Assembly: GCF_000003855.2 (NCBI RefSeq)
Contig: NW_003101667.1
Coordinates: 1,398,477-1,462,476, forward strand
From: Blastomyces gilchristii SLH14081
Lineage: Eukaryota > Ascomycota > Eurotiomycetes > Onygenales > Ajellomycetaceae
Direction: 5' to 3'
Length of the DNA: 64,000 bases
The translations under genes were made by a program, and so were the position numbers. Positions 48,922 through 61,345 of this stretch are shown one piece after another (position 1 is the stretch's first letter; each line of letters starts with the position of its first letter). Under the pieces are notes generated by a model. The model saw only the letters and a list, made by a program, of their open reading frames with translations, was not told the origin of the DNA and searched no databases.

Positions 48922-49295
48922 TTATTATTATTATTATTATTCTTTCATTATACTCATATGCAAGTGAAGCTTATGATGAGTCCTTGCATGATGTTAAATA
49001 CAGGTCAAGTGTTGATTATACAGGAGGAAATACAGGTGTTGAGATCATGCCAAGATAACAAGAACATAGGAAAATACAAAGAAGTGACAATTAGATACAT
49101 GCGATAATAACTTCCCAGCCCAGGAACATAGAGCGATTCATTGGAGCGATTTGTACACCTCTGTATTTATTAGAAACCTGAGGTGCTTGAGTTCCGGATT
49201 TAATGTATCCCCTGCGGGTTTCGAACCCACATGCCTTGGTTTCCCACGCCAAGGCGCTACCAGGTGGCCGCATTAACCATTCGGCCACCGGGGCT
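48922..49295 (-). mobile_element. tRNA-derived SINE, nearly unmutated
   Basis: A 374-bp insertion bounded by perfect 11-bp target duplications GACAATGAATG (48911-48921 and 49296-49306). The empty site is seen in the younger gypsy copy near 56510. Read on the minus strand, the head is tRNA-like: a box A TGGCCGAATGG (49287-49277) in a strong D-arm hairpin, the hairpin GCCTTGG...CCAAGGC, and a perfect box B GGTTCGAAACC (49227-49217). A tRNA-unrelated body and an (AAT)n tail at 48922 follow. Its GC content is normal, unlike the mutated host element. It resembles Ser/Leu-type tRNA most, but the anticodon loop is not standard. Confidence 0.88.
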
Positions 49296-52021
49296 GACAA
49301 TGAATGTGATTCTTGTATCTACTGTGATTGATAATATGTATAATATAAAAGCCATGATAGACAGTGATCTATGTTACTATATAATAATAAAATCTTCAGT
49401 TGTAAGATATTATAATCTTCAGTGTATTCTCTTATCAAGATCTTAACTTCTTGCAGAATTTAATAATTCAAAAGACATTTGTACTCATTACATGATGAAG
49501 CTGATCATAGATATGAGAGAATATCAATATGAAGATGTCTATATATATAAAGTTGATAATCTTGATTATAATCTTATATTAGAACTTGTCTGACTATCTG
49601 AATAAGACATCTTATTGAACACTTGAAACAGAAGCTTGATATTCTCTAATAATAATAGAATTCATGAGAATAATATTCATAAGACTATGAATCTGACACA
49701 GATCTCTGTCAACATCTATAAAACACTCAGAAAAAGAAGTCACTGAAAGAATCATTAACAGCAGAATTATATATCAATCTATTCTGTCAGTCTAACTGAT
49801 ATTAAAAAGGCTCTAGAAAAGTTATTCTGCATTACAATAACAGATTCTCATATAAAACTCTCTCAATAATATCATGAATATCTAGATATCTTCTGACAAG
49901 ATAATAATGCTACAAATCTACCTCTCTTATGAGATTCAGAAGTGAATCATAGTATCAAGTTAAAAAAGAAGAACAGTAAGAATTCTAAACTATCATGAGA
50001 CACTCTTTATAATATATCTCAAGATGAACTTTTTCTTCTTCAGAAGACACTCAATGATCTGTTAGATAAGAAATTCATATATATTAGCAACTCTTTCACT
50101 GCAGCTTCTATTCTCTTTGTAAAGAAGTCAGATAAAGAACTCTGATTCTGTATGAACTATCAAGATCTGAACAGATTGACAAAGAAAGATCAATATCTCT
50201 TATCTCTTATCAATGAAACTCTAGCACAGATCAGATGAGCTTAATAGTTTATAAAGCTAGATATCATCACTGCATTTCATAAGATTCATATCACTGAAGA
50301 AGATGAATAGCTTACAGTATTCTGAACATATTATGATCTCTTTGAATGAATAGTCACACTCTTTGAACTAGCTAATGCTTTCAGTACATTTCAGAAGTAT
50401 ATCAACTGAGCACTCTGAGATTTTCTTGATAAGTTTGTATCTACTTATCTAGATAACATTCTCATCTTCATTGATGAATTCAGAAAAGAATATTAAAAGT
50501 ATGTATGAAGAGTATTACAATAACTATAAGAAGCAGAACTATCAATTGATATTGATAAGTGTGATTTTGAAGTTAAGAGTACTAAATACTTAGGTTTCAT
50601 CATAGAAGCTGATAAGAGAATTTGAATGAATTCTGAGAAAATCTCTGTTATTCTTGAATGAGAAGCTTCACATACTGTGAAAGATGTACAAAGCTTTATT
50701 GAATTCACTAACTTCTATCAGTAATTTATACAAAACTTCTCAGATATCATAAGATCACTTACAGACCTCACTAAGAAAGACTCAGTATTTCAATGATCAG
50801 TGAACACTGAAGCTGCATTTATACAGATGAGGAAGATGTTCATTAATATCTCTCTGCTGATAACATTCAATTCTGATTATGAGATAGTTATTAAGATCAA
50901 TTTCTCTAACTATATAACAGAAGAAGTGATATTATAATATGATAATAAAGATGTTCTACAATTATATATCTTTATATCTAAGAAACTGAGTTCTGCTGAA
51001 TGCAATTATGAAATCTATGATAAGAAACTTCTCATAACTGTACACTGTTTAGAAGAATGAAACTCTGAACTTCAAAGTATCTCTGAATTTGAGATAATCA
51101 CAGATTATAAAAACCTCAAATACTTTATAACTATCTGTAAACTCACTGAATGATAGATGCAATGATCTGAGTTCTTAAACTGCTTTTATTTTACAATACA
51201 CTATCATTCTGACAGTCAGAACTTGATGATAAATGCTCTCTCACAATGAGAGTAAGATATGCTATTCAATGTAACAGATACTCACTGAATGAACTGAGAG
51301 CACTGACTCTTAAATCTGAAGATACTAGTTGATCAAGATGAAACAGTTCATGACACTATACATGCTTGTCTGATTAGAACTATACATGCTTCTTCAGTTA
51401 GAACTGCTATTGATATCTTCACTTTCTCTACACTGAATGAACTGTGATATATAACAGCTCAGACAGATGAACTTCTTCAGACTCTTATCAAAGCAGTATA
51501 TCAAGAAGCATTCTGATTTTCCTCAGAACTATATATAAGAACTGATATCTCAGAATGTTCAATTGATGATAATAACACTCTATAATTCTGTGAATGACAC
51601 TGAGTCTCTCACTCTGAACTTTTATACACTCAGATAATGCAAGAGATGCATGATTTATATATAATCAGTTATTCAGACTGTGAACAACTGTATAGAATAA
51701 TGTCTCAAGAGTTCTACTGATCTGAGATATTAAACAGTATCAGACACTTTATCTGAAACTGCAATCAATGTTCTTCTGTTATCTTATAAAAGAACTGTAG
51801 AAAAGATCTATTGAAATCACTCAATGTTTCTGATAGAATCTGATGAGATGTAGTAATTGACTTCACTGTCAATCTATCTAAGAGCAAGAATTGTAGAAAC
51901 ATTCTGATCATTGTGAATCAATTGAGTAAAGATGTAATATTAAAATCTTGAGATAAGATGAATACTGAATAAGTCACTGAAGCTTTTCTACAGAGCCTGT
52001 TCTATTGAATGCATGAATTGC

Positions 52022-54747
52022 TGATTATTATTATTATTATTATTATTCTTCAATTATAGATGTATGCAGTCAGAGACTATGACATCTACCTGAGAACCTT
52101 TAGTTCTCAGAGTTTTTCCTATATCTATAGAGTCAACTATTATACACTTATCAATTTCAGATATGCAAAATCAGAAAATTCCAGCCCAGAATACAAAAAC
52201 TGTTTACAAATTGCAGTATTTCAACACCTATTAATACTTTGAAATCATTTGAAAATATCATGACAAAGGAAAAGAGAACATAGTCTTAAAGATAGACACA
52301 TTAAATAGATAGATAGAAAAGAACAGAAAGAAACAAGTACAGTAACAAGAGACTATAACAAAATAAAATTATTAAAAGATAGTGTATAGCTGTTTTAACA
52401 GACTATATCTAATCAATTTTCATCTCTTCATATTCAGATACTTCTGAGTTGAGTCATTTTCTTGTAGCTGCTTGAGTTTCTGATAGAAAGTCTATTAAGT
52501 ATTTAAGTCCTGTCTCAGTTGAGAATAAGAACCTCATATTTAATTGATTTAAATCATACTTCTTCTTTAATTTGACTCTGAGACTATTGTATAATGCACA
52601 ATGTATTACAATATGCTCAGGATTCTCATTTGTATTACAGAATGAGCACTCTGTTGAATTAAATCTATCATCAAATCTTTGTATATAGAATTTGAAATAA
52701 CCATGTTCTAGTTTTAGCTGAATTATGAATGAGAATATTTTCTTTTTGCATTTAATTGAACAAGATTTTCACTTTGGTTTTATCTCAAATCTTGAATAAT
52801 GTATGCTCTTCTTTTATTTCTGCCAGCTTTCATTTCACTTATTTAAACAAGATTCTTTTCTCTTTCTCTTTATGAAAGATCAGGACACTGTTTTTTGAAT
52901 AGATCTGCTTAATTCTGAACCCTTTTTTACAGCTGAATCAGCCAATTCATTGCTATGAATATTCATATGAGCAGGAACTCAATGCAGATGAATTATCAGT
53001 TTAGATGTTCTTCTCTTTTGAATTTTCAAAACAGAGTTTAAAATCAGATCAAGATTCATTTGATCATTATAAATCTGACTATTTCTAAGTCTTTTTAAAG
53101 TAGCTTGACTATCAGAGAATATTCATGTCTCTTTCAAACTATTTCCTCTTTTATAAGATTTTATTTCAATGAGTTTGAAAGCTTTCACTATTGCAAATAG
53201 TTCAGCATCAAAGACTTCAGATTCACAGTCTAAATTTCAGAAATCTGAGATAAAATTGATATTATCTTCAGTATAAGTAATGCCTGCATCTAATCTATTC
53301 AAATTCTCATTTTTTGAGTCATCTGAGTAAATCAGAATAGAGTCTTTTATATTAATTGTAGAGATCTTCTTCAAATGCTGTTCATATTCTCTCTCTTTAG
53401 ATAGTTCACTTATTTATAAGTCTATGAGAGATTTCAGCTTTTCTCTTCAGAGAGATATCTTCTCATGATCAATTTTCTCAACATTTAATGAAGAAAATTA
53501 ATTCTTAATAAGTGAATATAGTCTATACAGTTGAGAGAGTATTTTCTTTAAAGCATTATTCTCATTTCAATCAAGAAATCTATTTCAATCCAGTTCATTT
53601 CCTGAGTTAACTAATAGAAATGAAGAAGAGACTCTTTCTCTGATTATATGATTTGAGCTCATCTTTATGACTCTCAGAGCATAGTTTATACAGGTCTTTT
53701 CAAATTGAATAGCAGAAGATGAAATTGAGGCTTCAATTTTCATTGCTTTAATAGAAGATGATTTGAATGCTCTCAGAATTCTTCTCAAAGCTCTGTTTTA
53801 TAGACTTTGAAACAGTTCAGTGAAGTTATCTTGATTGTTCTATTAAACTTGAACTTCATAATCAGCTACTGAGATAATACAGGCTATGTATAACTATCTC
53901 ATAGCCTGAAAAGATAGATCTCTCTCAGTATTTGATAGTCTGATTATACTATTCAGTAGTCTCTCTGCCTTGATGATTCTTTGTTGAATATGATATTTAA
54001 AATTCAACTTGGAGTTTAATTATACTTCTAGTCATTTGACATTCAAACTGAGTTTAATCTCTTTATTCAGAAGAGTTAGACTTAGTTCTTTCTCATTAAA
54101 TCTGGAAAAAAAGTGAATTAACTCAGTTTTATTCATATTAAATTGAATTAGATTGATATCTGCTTTAACAAAGACTTTCTTTACTGCTTTCTTAATCACT
54201 TCTAAATTCTCTTTGATTGTCTTTGAACTGTAGAGTAGATCAATATCATCTACATAACTTGAAGATCTCACTATTTTCATCTCTCTATTCTTGAATAAAT
54301 ATGCAGTGTATATTGCAAATAAAACAGGTGAGATTGAAGATTCTTATGATATTTTTATTTTTATCTCAGTTTTATCTTGTCTTCTTTCATCAAAGAATAG
54401 TTATATAATTCTTTTAGATATAAAACAATCAACTCATTTTATTAGAGAAAGTGACAGTTTTAACATCTTCAAAGTTTGAATCATCTTAGACTTTGAAACA
54501 TGATCAAATGCATCTTTTATATCAATAAAAACTGCAGTTGAGACCAGGCCTTCATACTTTGCTACTTGAATATCATGAATAACTGAGAGAACAGTGTTAA
54601 TTGCAGAACATTGTTTTCTATCTCTCATTTATTCATTAAATAGAAGAGAATCACTAATAGAGCTTATAAAAGATAATCTAGTAGCTATTATCTTTTCTAG
54701 AACTTTTCTTAAATAGTTCAACAGAGATATTACTCTATATGACTTAG
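52022..54747 (-). mobile_element. Tad1-like LINE copy C, 3' part (RT and RNase H)
   Basis: Minus-strand ORF2 relics run from the insertion point of the gypsy element to the (AAT)n tail at 52022. Reverse-transcriptase motifs are CSAINTVLSVIHDIQVAKYE, VFIDIKDAFDHVS and SYVDDIDLL (catalytic YVDD, 54256-54245). An RNase H domain follows at about 53240-52860 (DAELFAIVKAFKL, FSDSQATLKRL, HSNELADSAVKKG). Scattered TGA stops replace Trp. The final 280 bp are the shared 3' end also seen in copies A and B. Confidence 0.85.
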
Positions 54748-55056
54748 TGTGGCGGGCTGCGCCCGATCAATCATATAGACTATTTCATTACACTTCACAG
54801 ATTCCAATCACTTCATTCTTGAACGCGTACACTCCGATTCTCGGCCATTCTCAATCGCCGATCCTCGGCCGCTATGAACGCGTGTATATTCTCCCGCCCC
54901 GAAGCTCCACCGCGTACACCACTACATACGCGTATAAATATCCACCTTGATCACTGATTCTCGCACTCTCTCTTTCTTTCCTTCTCTAATGTTTTTATCT
55001 TTGTTATATAAGACCTATCAATATTACATCAATCTATTCAGTGTAGGCCTCTTACA
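54748..55056 (+). repeat. 5' LTR of the nested gypsy element
   Basis: 309 bp, TGTGGCGGGCTGCGCC to CTCTTACA. A TATA-like TATAAATATCC lies about 130 nt before its end. Confidence 0.92.
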
Positions 55057-55334
55057 CTATAAAAATGTTCATCATCTTCTTATTAGAAACAATTATTCAT
55101 CAAGAGATATCTGAACGTGTAACAATGTGTAAGAAATAGAGAAAACAGTTAAGCAGATACTGAGTTCTCAAATAGAAGCTGCTTACCAGTCACCCTGGCC
55201 CTGTAATAAGATTTTACAAAGAGAACATCAGTGAAAGACCTGAGAGTTCTGACACTCAGATGTATGAGATATTCATACAATTACACTTCTTCAAATTCCA
55301 CAGATATCACACATCTGATAAACAATATAATCAT

Positions 55335-56470
55335 GTCTAATGATAATATAAGAGAACCTCTGAACATGAGCATAGACACAGTGTCACAGTGACTCTGAGT
55401 AATGTTGAAACTACAATAATAATAAATAGCTGATATGCATGCAACTCAACAACACTAATACAAAGAGATTCAATGACTAACTCACACAATTTCAACATCT
55501 ACAGAATTGAATACAAAAGCACTGAAAGAACACTTAGATGCTCTCACATATTTCAATACTTCTGATCTCACTCTCTACTCATTATAAAGAATGGAAATAC
55601 TTACAAAACTGAGTGTAGATGAAGATGTCATCAGTTCATTAATCAATCAAGATTGATATATCAATGAATAATTAAAAGATTGCATGAAACAGAAGTTTCA
55701 TTCATGAATGAAAGCATGTGAATCAGCATTACAAACACCTGACAATATTATGAAATATCTTGATATTCTGTTCTAAGACACTGCCATGTAACAGAAAGCA
55801 TTAGATTGACTACAGAGTATCTGACAGAGAAACATTTCTCTTACAACATTTATCTCTGACTTCAACATCAAGATTCTAGAAGCAGGTGATCAATCTTGAG
55901 AGAATTAAATGAAGATTAGCATGCTCAAGAAGATATTAACTTTCAAACTCTTACAAGCTCTTGTAAGTGCAGATGAAGACCAGACTTATAAAGACTTCTA
56001 CACACAGCTTCAGACAATGAATGACTGTCTTACTAAACTCAAGAATATACAGAACAGTGACAGAAGACATTACATCTCAGCAACTCATACACTCACACTG
56101 AGGAATAACAATGATGCAGATATTATAAATTGAGTAGACTTGAATGTCTATATATAAGCAAGGGTCTTTGCTGTCTGAACAGGCTTCTGAGTTCCTGAAA
56201 TCACTTTCAAAGAAGTCGCTGATTGACATCAATATGAAGTGTGCATCAACTGTAACTGATTAGAACACATTGCTTCTAACTGCTGATTGACCTATGTGCC
56301 TTCATACTTGAGAGAAAGATCAGCATCTTCTCATTCAAAGAATGAATCAGTGTCTGTCCGCGCCAACCACATTACATTAGAGAAAGATTCAGAAGATAAC
56401 TATGAGAATGTCTCAGTGAAACAGAGAAAAGATTAGCTTCTGTTCAAATTCATAAACAGAAGCTTGAAGA
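55335..56470 (+). pseudogene. gag of the nested gypsy element, with stops
   Basis: It starts MSNDNIREPLNMSIDTVSQ and continues with many in-frame stops. The clearest open part is 55909-56133 (KKILTFKLLQALVSADEDQT). A CCHC-like zinc knuckle follows (CINCN, then EHIASNC) with Trp codons changed to TGA. Gag would form the virus-like particle. Confidence 0.7.
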
Positions 56471-56509
56471 GGTCAGACAATAACAATTTGAAGAGAAGAT
56501 GATAATGAA

Positions 56510-59500
56510 TGCAATTCTTGTATCTACTGTAGTTGATAACATGTATAATATGAAAGCCATGATAGACAGTGATCTATGTCACTATGCAATGATAAAATCT
56601 TCAGTTGTAAGATATTATAACCTTTAGTGTATTCCTTTATCAAAACCTTGACTTCTCACAGGATTTGATGATTCAAAAGACATTTGTACCTGTTACATGA
56701 TGAAGCTGACTATAGATGTGAGAGAACATCAATGTGAAGATGCCTATGTATATGAAGTTGATAATCTTGATTACAATCTTATGTTAGAACTTGCCTGACT
56801 ATCTGAATAAGACATCTTATTGAACACTCAAAACAGAAGCTTGATATTTCCTAACAATGATAGAATTCATGAAGATGACATTCACAAGACTATTGATCTG
56901 ACACAGATCTCTGTCAATACCTATAAAATGCTCAGAAAAAGAAGTTGCTGAAAGAATCACTGACAGTAGAATTATGTGTCAATCTATTCCACCAGTCTGA
57001 TCAATATCAAAAAGGCTCTAGAAAAATTATCTCATGTTACAACAACAGATTCTTATACAAAACTCTCTCAACAATATCATGAATATCTAGATGTCTTCTG
57101 ACAAGATAATATTATAAATATACCTCTCTTATGAGGTCTCAGAGTGAATCACAGTATCAAGTTAGAGAAAAAGAAGAGTAAGAATCTCAAACTGTTATAA
57201 GACTCTCTTTATAATATGTTCTGAGATGAACTTCTTCTCCTTTAAAAGACACTCAATGATCTGTTGAATAAAGAATTCATACACATTAGCAACTCTTTCA
57301 CTGCAGCCTCTATTCTCTTTGCAAAGAAACCAGGTGAAGAACTCTGATTCTATGTGAACTACTGAGATCTGAACAGATTGACAAAGAAAGATCAATATCT
57401 CTTATCTCTTATCAATGAAACCCTAGCATGGATCAGATGAGCTTAATGATTTACAAAACTAGATATTATCACTGTGTTTCATAAGATTTGTATCACTGAA
57501 GAAGATGAATGACTTACAGCATTTCAAACACATTATAGTCTCTTTGAATAAATAGTCACACTCTTTGAACTGACTAATACTCTCAGTATATTTCAGAAGT
57601 ATATCAACTGAGTACTCTGAGATTTCCTTGATAAGTTTGTATCTGCTTATCTAGATGATATTCTCATCTTCATTGATAGATTCAGAAAAGAATATCAAGA
57701 GTATGTGTGAAAGATATTACAACAGCTATGAGAAGCAGAACTACTGATAGATATTGATAAGTATGATTTTGAAGTCAAGAGTATCAAGTATCTGAGTTTT
57801 ATTATAGAAGCTGATAAGAGAATTTGAATGAATTCTGAGAAAGTCTCTGCCATTCTTGAATGAGAAGCTTCATGTACTGTGAAAGATGTACAAAGCTTCA
57901 TCAGATTTGCTAACTTCTATCAGTGATTTATACAAAACTTCTCAGATATCATGAGATCACTTACAGATCTTACTAAGAAAGACTCAGTATTTTAATGATC
58001 AGTGAATACTGAAGCTGTATTTATACAGATAAAGAAGATATTTATTAATACTTCTCTACTGATAACATTTGATTCTGATTATAAAACAGTTATTAAAACT
58101 GATTTCTCTGACTATATAATAGAAGAAGTGATATTATAATATGATAATGAAGATGTTCTATAATCATGTGTCTTCATATCTAAGAAACTGAGTCTCACTG
58201 AATGCAATTATAAGATCTATGATAAGAAACTTCTTGTAATTATACACTGTTTAGAAGAATGAGACTCTGAACTCTGAAGTATCTCTGAATTTGAAATAGT
58301 CACAGATCATAAGAACCTCAAATACTTCATAACTATCTATAAACTCACTGAACAATAGATACAATGATCTGAGTTCTTAAGTCACTTTCATTTTACAATA
58401 CACTATCATTCTGATAGCCAGAACTTGATAACAGATGCTCTCTTATAATGAGAGCAAGATATGTTATCTGATGTAACAGATACTCACTGAATGAACTGAG
58501 AGCACTGGCTCTTGAACCTGAAGATACTAGTTAATCAAGATGAAACAGTTCATAGCACTATATGTGCTTCTTCAGTTAGAACTGTCATTAATATCTTCAC
58601 TTTCTCTACACTGAATGAACTGTGATATACAGTAGCTCAGATAAATAAACTTCTTCAGACTCTCACTGAAGCAGTATGTCAAGAAGCACTCTGATTTCTC
58701 TCAGAACTATATATAAGAATTGATATCTCAGAATGTTCAATCAATGATAATAACACTCTACAATTTCATGAATAATGCTGGGTCTCTCACTTCAAACTCT
58801 TATACACTCAGATAATACAAGAGATGCATGATTCATATATAACTGATTATTCAGGCTGTGAACAACTGTATAGAATAATCTTCTGAGAGTTCTACTGATC
58901 TGAGATATTAAACAGCATCAGATACTTCATCTGAAACTGCAATCACTGTTCTTCTGTTATCTCATGAAAGAACTGTAGAAAAGATCTATTGAAATCACTT
59001 GATATTTCTGATAGAATCTGATGAGATGTAGCAATTGACTTCACTATCAATCTATCTGAGAGTAAGAGTTATAGAAACATCCTGGTCATTGTGAATCAAC
59101 TGAGCAAAGATGTAATATTGAAATCTTGTGACAAGATGAATGCTGAACAAGTCACTGAAGCTTTTCTACAGAGCTCATTCTATCAGATGTATGAATTGCT
59201 GAGATCTATAGTATCAGATCAGAGCTGTCAATTTGTGAGCACTCTCTGAACAAGAATCTGTCAAGTTCTCAAGATTACATGCTGTCTATCAACTGTCTAT
59301 CACTCTGAGACTGATGATGTGTTAGAACAGACAATTCAGACTGTGAAGAATTATCTCTGTAAGTTCTGCAATCACTTATAAGACAATTGACATGATCTTC
59401 TTCTACATGCAGAGATCACTATCAACAGTTGAGATGCTGTTTCAACAGATGTAAGCCTGTTCTTTCTTACACACAGATATTACATGGAAGTGTTGAATCT

Positions 59501-60087
59501 TCTAGAGATCACACAGTTTATATCAGACTCTCACAGTCTGATTCAGATCACTGACAATATAGTAATGAAACTCTGAGATGTCTGTGATTGAGCAGAGGCC
59601 TTCATGGCAACTGTGAAACAAGATTAAGAGAATCAAATCAATGTTCACTGAGACCTCACTGAACAATATAAGATAGAAGATCTGGTATGATTGAATCTTA
59701 AGAACATACAAACCACATGTTCATCTCATACACTAGATTACTGCCATGTCAAGTATAAAGTGATAGAAGTTCTAGATAGCCACAACTACTGTCTTGACAC
59801 ATCATCAGAGATTCATAATGTATTTCACACAAGCTTGCTTCACTGTGCTGTTATTAATTCATTTCCTTCTCAACTGACTTCTGACTGACAGTCACCAGGC
59901 ATCATAGAAGAAGATAATGAGCTTGAGTGAGAGATTGAGAATATTCTTGATAAGAGACCCTGTGGCTGTGGCTGATAATATCTTGTGAAATGAGTCAGCT
60001 ACAATCAACTGACCTGGACTCTGAGTTCTGTGTTATCTGAAACAGCAGCCCTTGACTGATGGGAACTGCTTCTGAAAGAAAGGGCTA
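56510..60087 (+). pseudogene. pol of the nested gypsy element: PR, RT, RNase H, IN, chromodomain
   Basis: The order is visible despite stops: a protease-like AMIDSD; RT from about 57240 with YLDDILIF (57648-57671); RNase H ([16 protein letters not shown], then FEIVTDHKNLKYF); and integrase (CNHCSS zinc part; FTINLSESKSYRNILVIVNQ; TDDVLEQTIQTVKNYL). At the end is a chromodomain (about 59905-60050) with ELE*EIENILDKR and YLVK*VSYNQLTWT, where both asterisks are TGA at Trp positions. Chromodomains steer chromoviruses to methylated-histone chromatin. The gene is not functional. Confidence 0.82.
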
Positions 60088-60088
60088 A

Positions 60089-60397
60089 TGTGGCGGGCTG
60101 CGCCTGATCAATCATATAGACTATTCCATTACACTTCACAGATTTCAATCACTTCATTCTTGAATGCATATGCTCCGATTCTCAGTCATTCTTGATCACT
60201 GATCCTCGGCTGCTACAAACGCGCATATATTCTCCCGCCCTGAAGCTTCACCGCGTACGCCACCACATACGCGTATAAATATCCACCTCAATTGCTGATT
60301 CTTGCACTCTCTCTTTCTTTCCTTCTCTAATGTTTTTATCTTTGTTATATAAGACCTATCAATATTACACTGATCTATTCAGCGTAGACCTCTTACA
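60089..60397 (+). repeat. 3' LTR of the nested gypsy element
   Basis: 309 bp, collinear without gaps with the 5' LTR. A purine-rich stretch GAAAGAAAGGG just upstream is a plausible polypurine tract. Confidence 0.92.
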
Positions 60398-61345
60398 CTT
60401 AGAAACTGAAGCTTTTCTATTAGGTTTTACAAGGATTACTTCAGTAGCTTCTCTCCAGCATTCAGAATAATAATCATTTCTTAAGAGATTGAAAAAGAGC
60501 TCAAAATATTCATTCTTTAAGTAGGAATATGTGTTTTGAATAATTAAATAATTAATTGAATCAGGCTCTGCAGCAGTTTTAGTTGAACTTGAGAATATTA
60601 CTGACTCTAGTTCATCATCTATAAGCTCAGGCCATTCCCAGTTATTTTCATCAATATATTCATGAAATGACATATTCTTCTCTTCTAAATGTGATGAGTT
60701 TTGAAAGAGAATTCTCATAAAAGCTTGACATTTTTTCTTAAAAGAGTTTGCTGTATACAATTCATTCTGAAATTCATATTCTAAGATTGAAAGCTTTGCT
60801 ACACTTCTTGTTTTAGTATAGTTAAAGGCTTTAAAAACTTCTTTTTCTTATACTTCTTCAAGAAATTTGTTCCAGCAATCTGTTTTGACTTTTTTAATAT
60901 CTGAAAAATATTCATTTTGAATAGCTTTGAACTCTTTATCAGATATTAAGTTATTCTTTCACTCTCTCTTAGCAGTGACTAATTACTTTCTTTTAGAAGT
61001 AATATTCTCATTTCATCAAGGTTTGAAAAACTCAGAAGACTTTTTCTTTGAAATATTTTCTTCAATACTTATTAGAAGAATAGATGTAATCAGCTTTACT
61101 CTATTCTCCAACCGCTCCACCACGAACTCGCTCAATTTTTCGAATAAGAACCCGCCGATAGATCCATCGAAAAGCCCTCGATCATACGAGCATTCTGACC
61201 CCATCGCCGACCACATACCCTGTGTGGTGGTGGAGTTATCCAGCCAAATGTGAACTGGACGTTGTTCGAAACTCCTGTGTGGGAGTATTCCCTGTTCTCC
61301 CCTATCACACCACAACCCCGGGCCAAAGTGCCATACAAATTGTAA
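60398..61345 (-). mobile_element. Tad1-like LINE copy C, 5' part of the ORF2 relic
   Basis: Minus-strand relics upstream of the gypsy insertion read NEFVERLE-like LSEFVVERLENRVKLITSI, SISKKKSSEFFKP-type sequence, then WPELIDDELESVIFSSSTKT and CWREATEVILVKPNRK, the linker and first reverse-transcriptase motifs of Tad1-type ORF2. The frame continues across the CTTAG duplication into YRVISLLNYLRKVLEKIIA at 54742. The endonuclease domain is not recognised. The portion beyond about 61105 has normal GC content. Confidence 0.75.

Larger units (their letters stand above)
47090..52021 (+). mobile_element. Older Ty3/gypsy chromovirus copy, 3'-truncated
   Basis: It starts with a 309-bp LTR and is collinear with the younger gypsy copy at 54748. 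Recognisable pieces are gag (48304-48516), a reverse-transcriptase region near 50040-50700 in which the YLDD box reads YLDN (50446-50469), and RNase H and integrase relics to 52021. It stops inside the integrase region where the LINE tail begins. Many TGG codons have become TGA. A SINE interrupts it at 48922-49295. Confidence 0.82.
54748..60397 (+). mobile_element. Ty3/gypsy chromovirus nested in the LINE
   Basis: The 5,650-bp element has 309-bp LTRs at both ends, TG...CA termini and the 5-bp target duplication CTTAG (54743-54747 and 60398-60402). Removing it rejoins the LINE reading frame. The internal order is gag, zinc knuckle, protease, reverse transcriptase, RNase H, integrase and chromodomain, which is that of chromoviruses. 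Many stop codons, mostly TGA in place of Trp, make it inactive. Confidence 0.92.

Noticed and set aside
49199..49295. Functional tRNA gene
   Set aside because: Boxes A and B are perfect, but the anticodon arm and acceptor stem do not form a standard tRNA, and the sequence continues into a SINE body with target duplications.
61132..61253. Plus-strand frame with SDPIADHIPCVVVEL resembling a LINE endonuclease end
   Set aside because: It is antisense to the clear LINE frame and lacks any other endonuclease motif.
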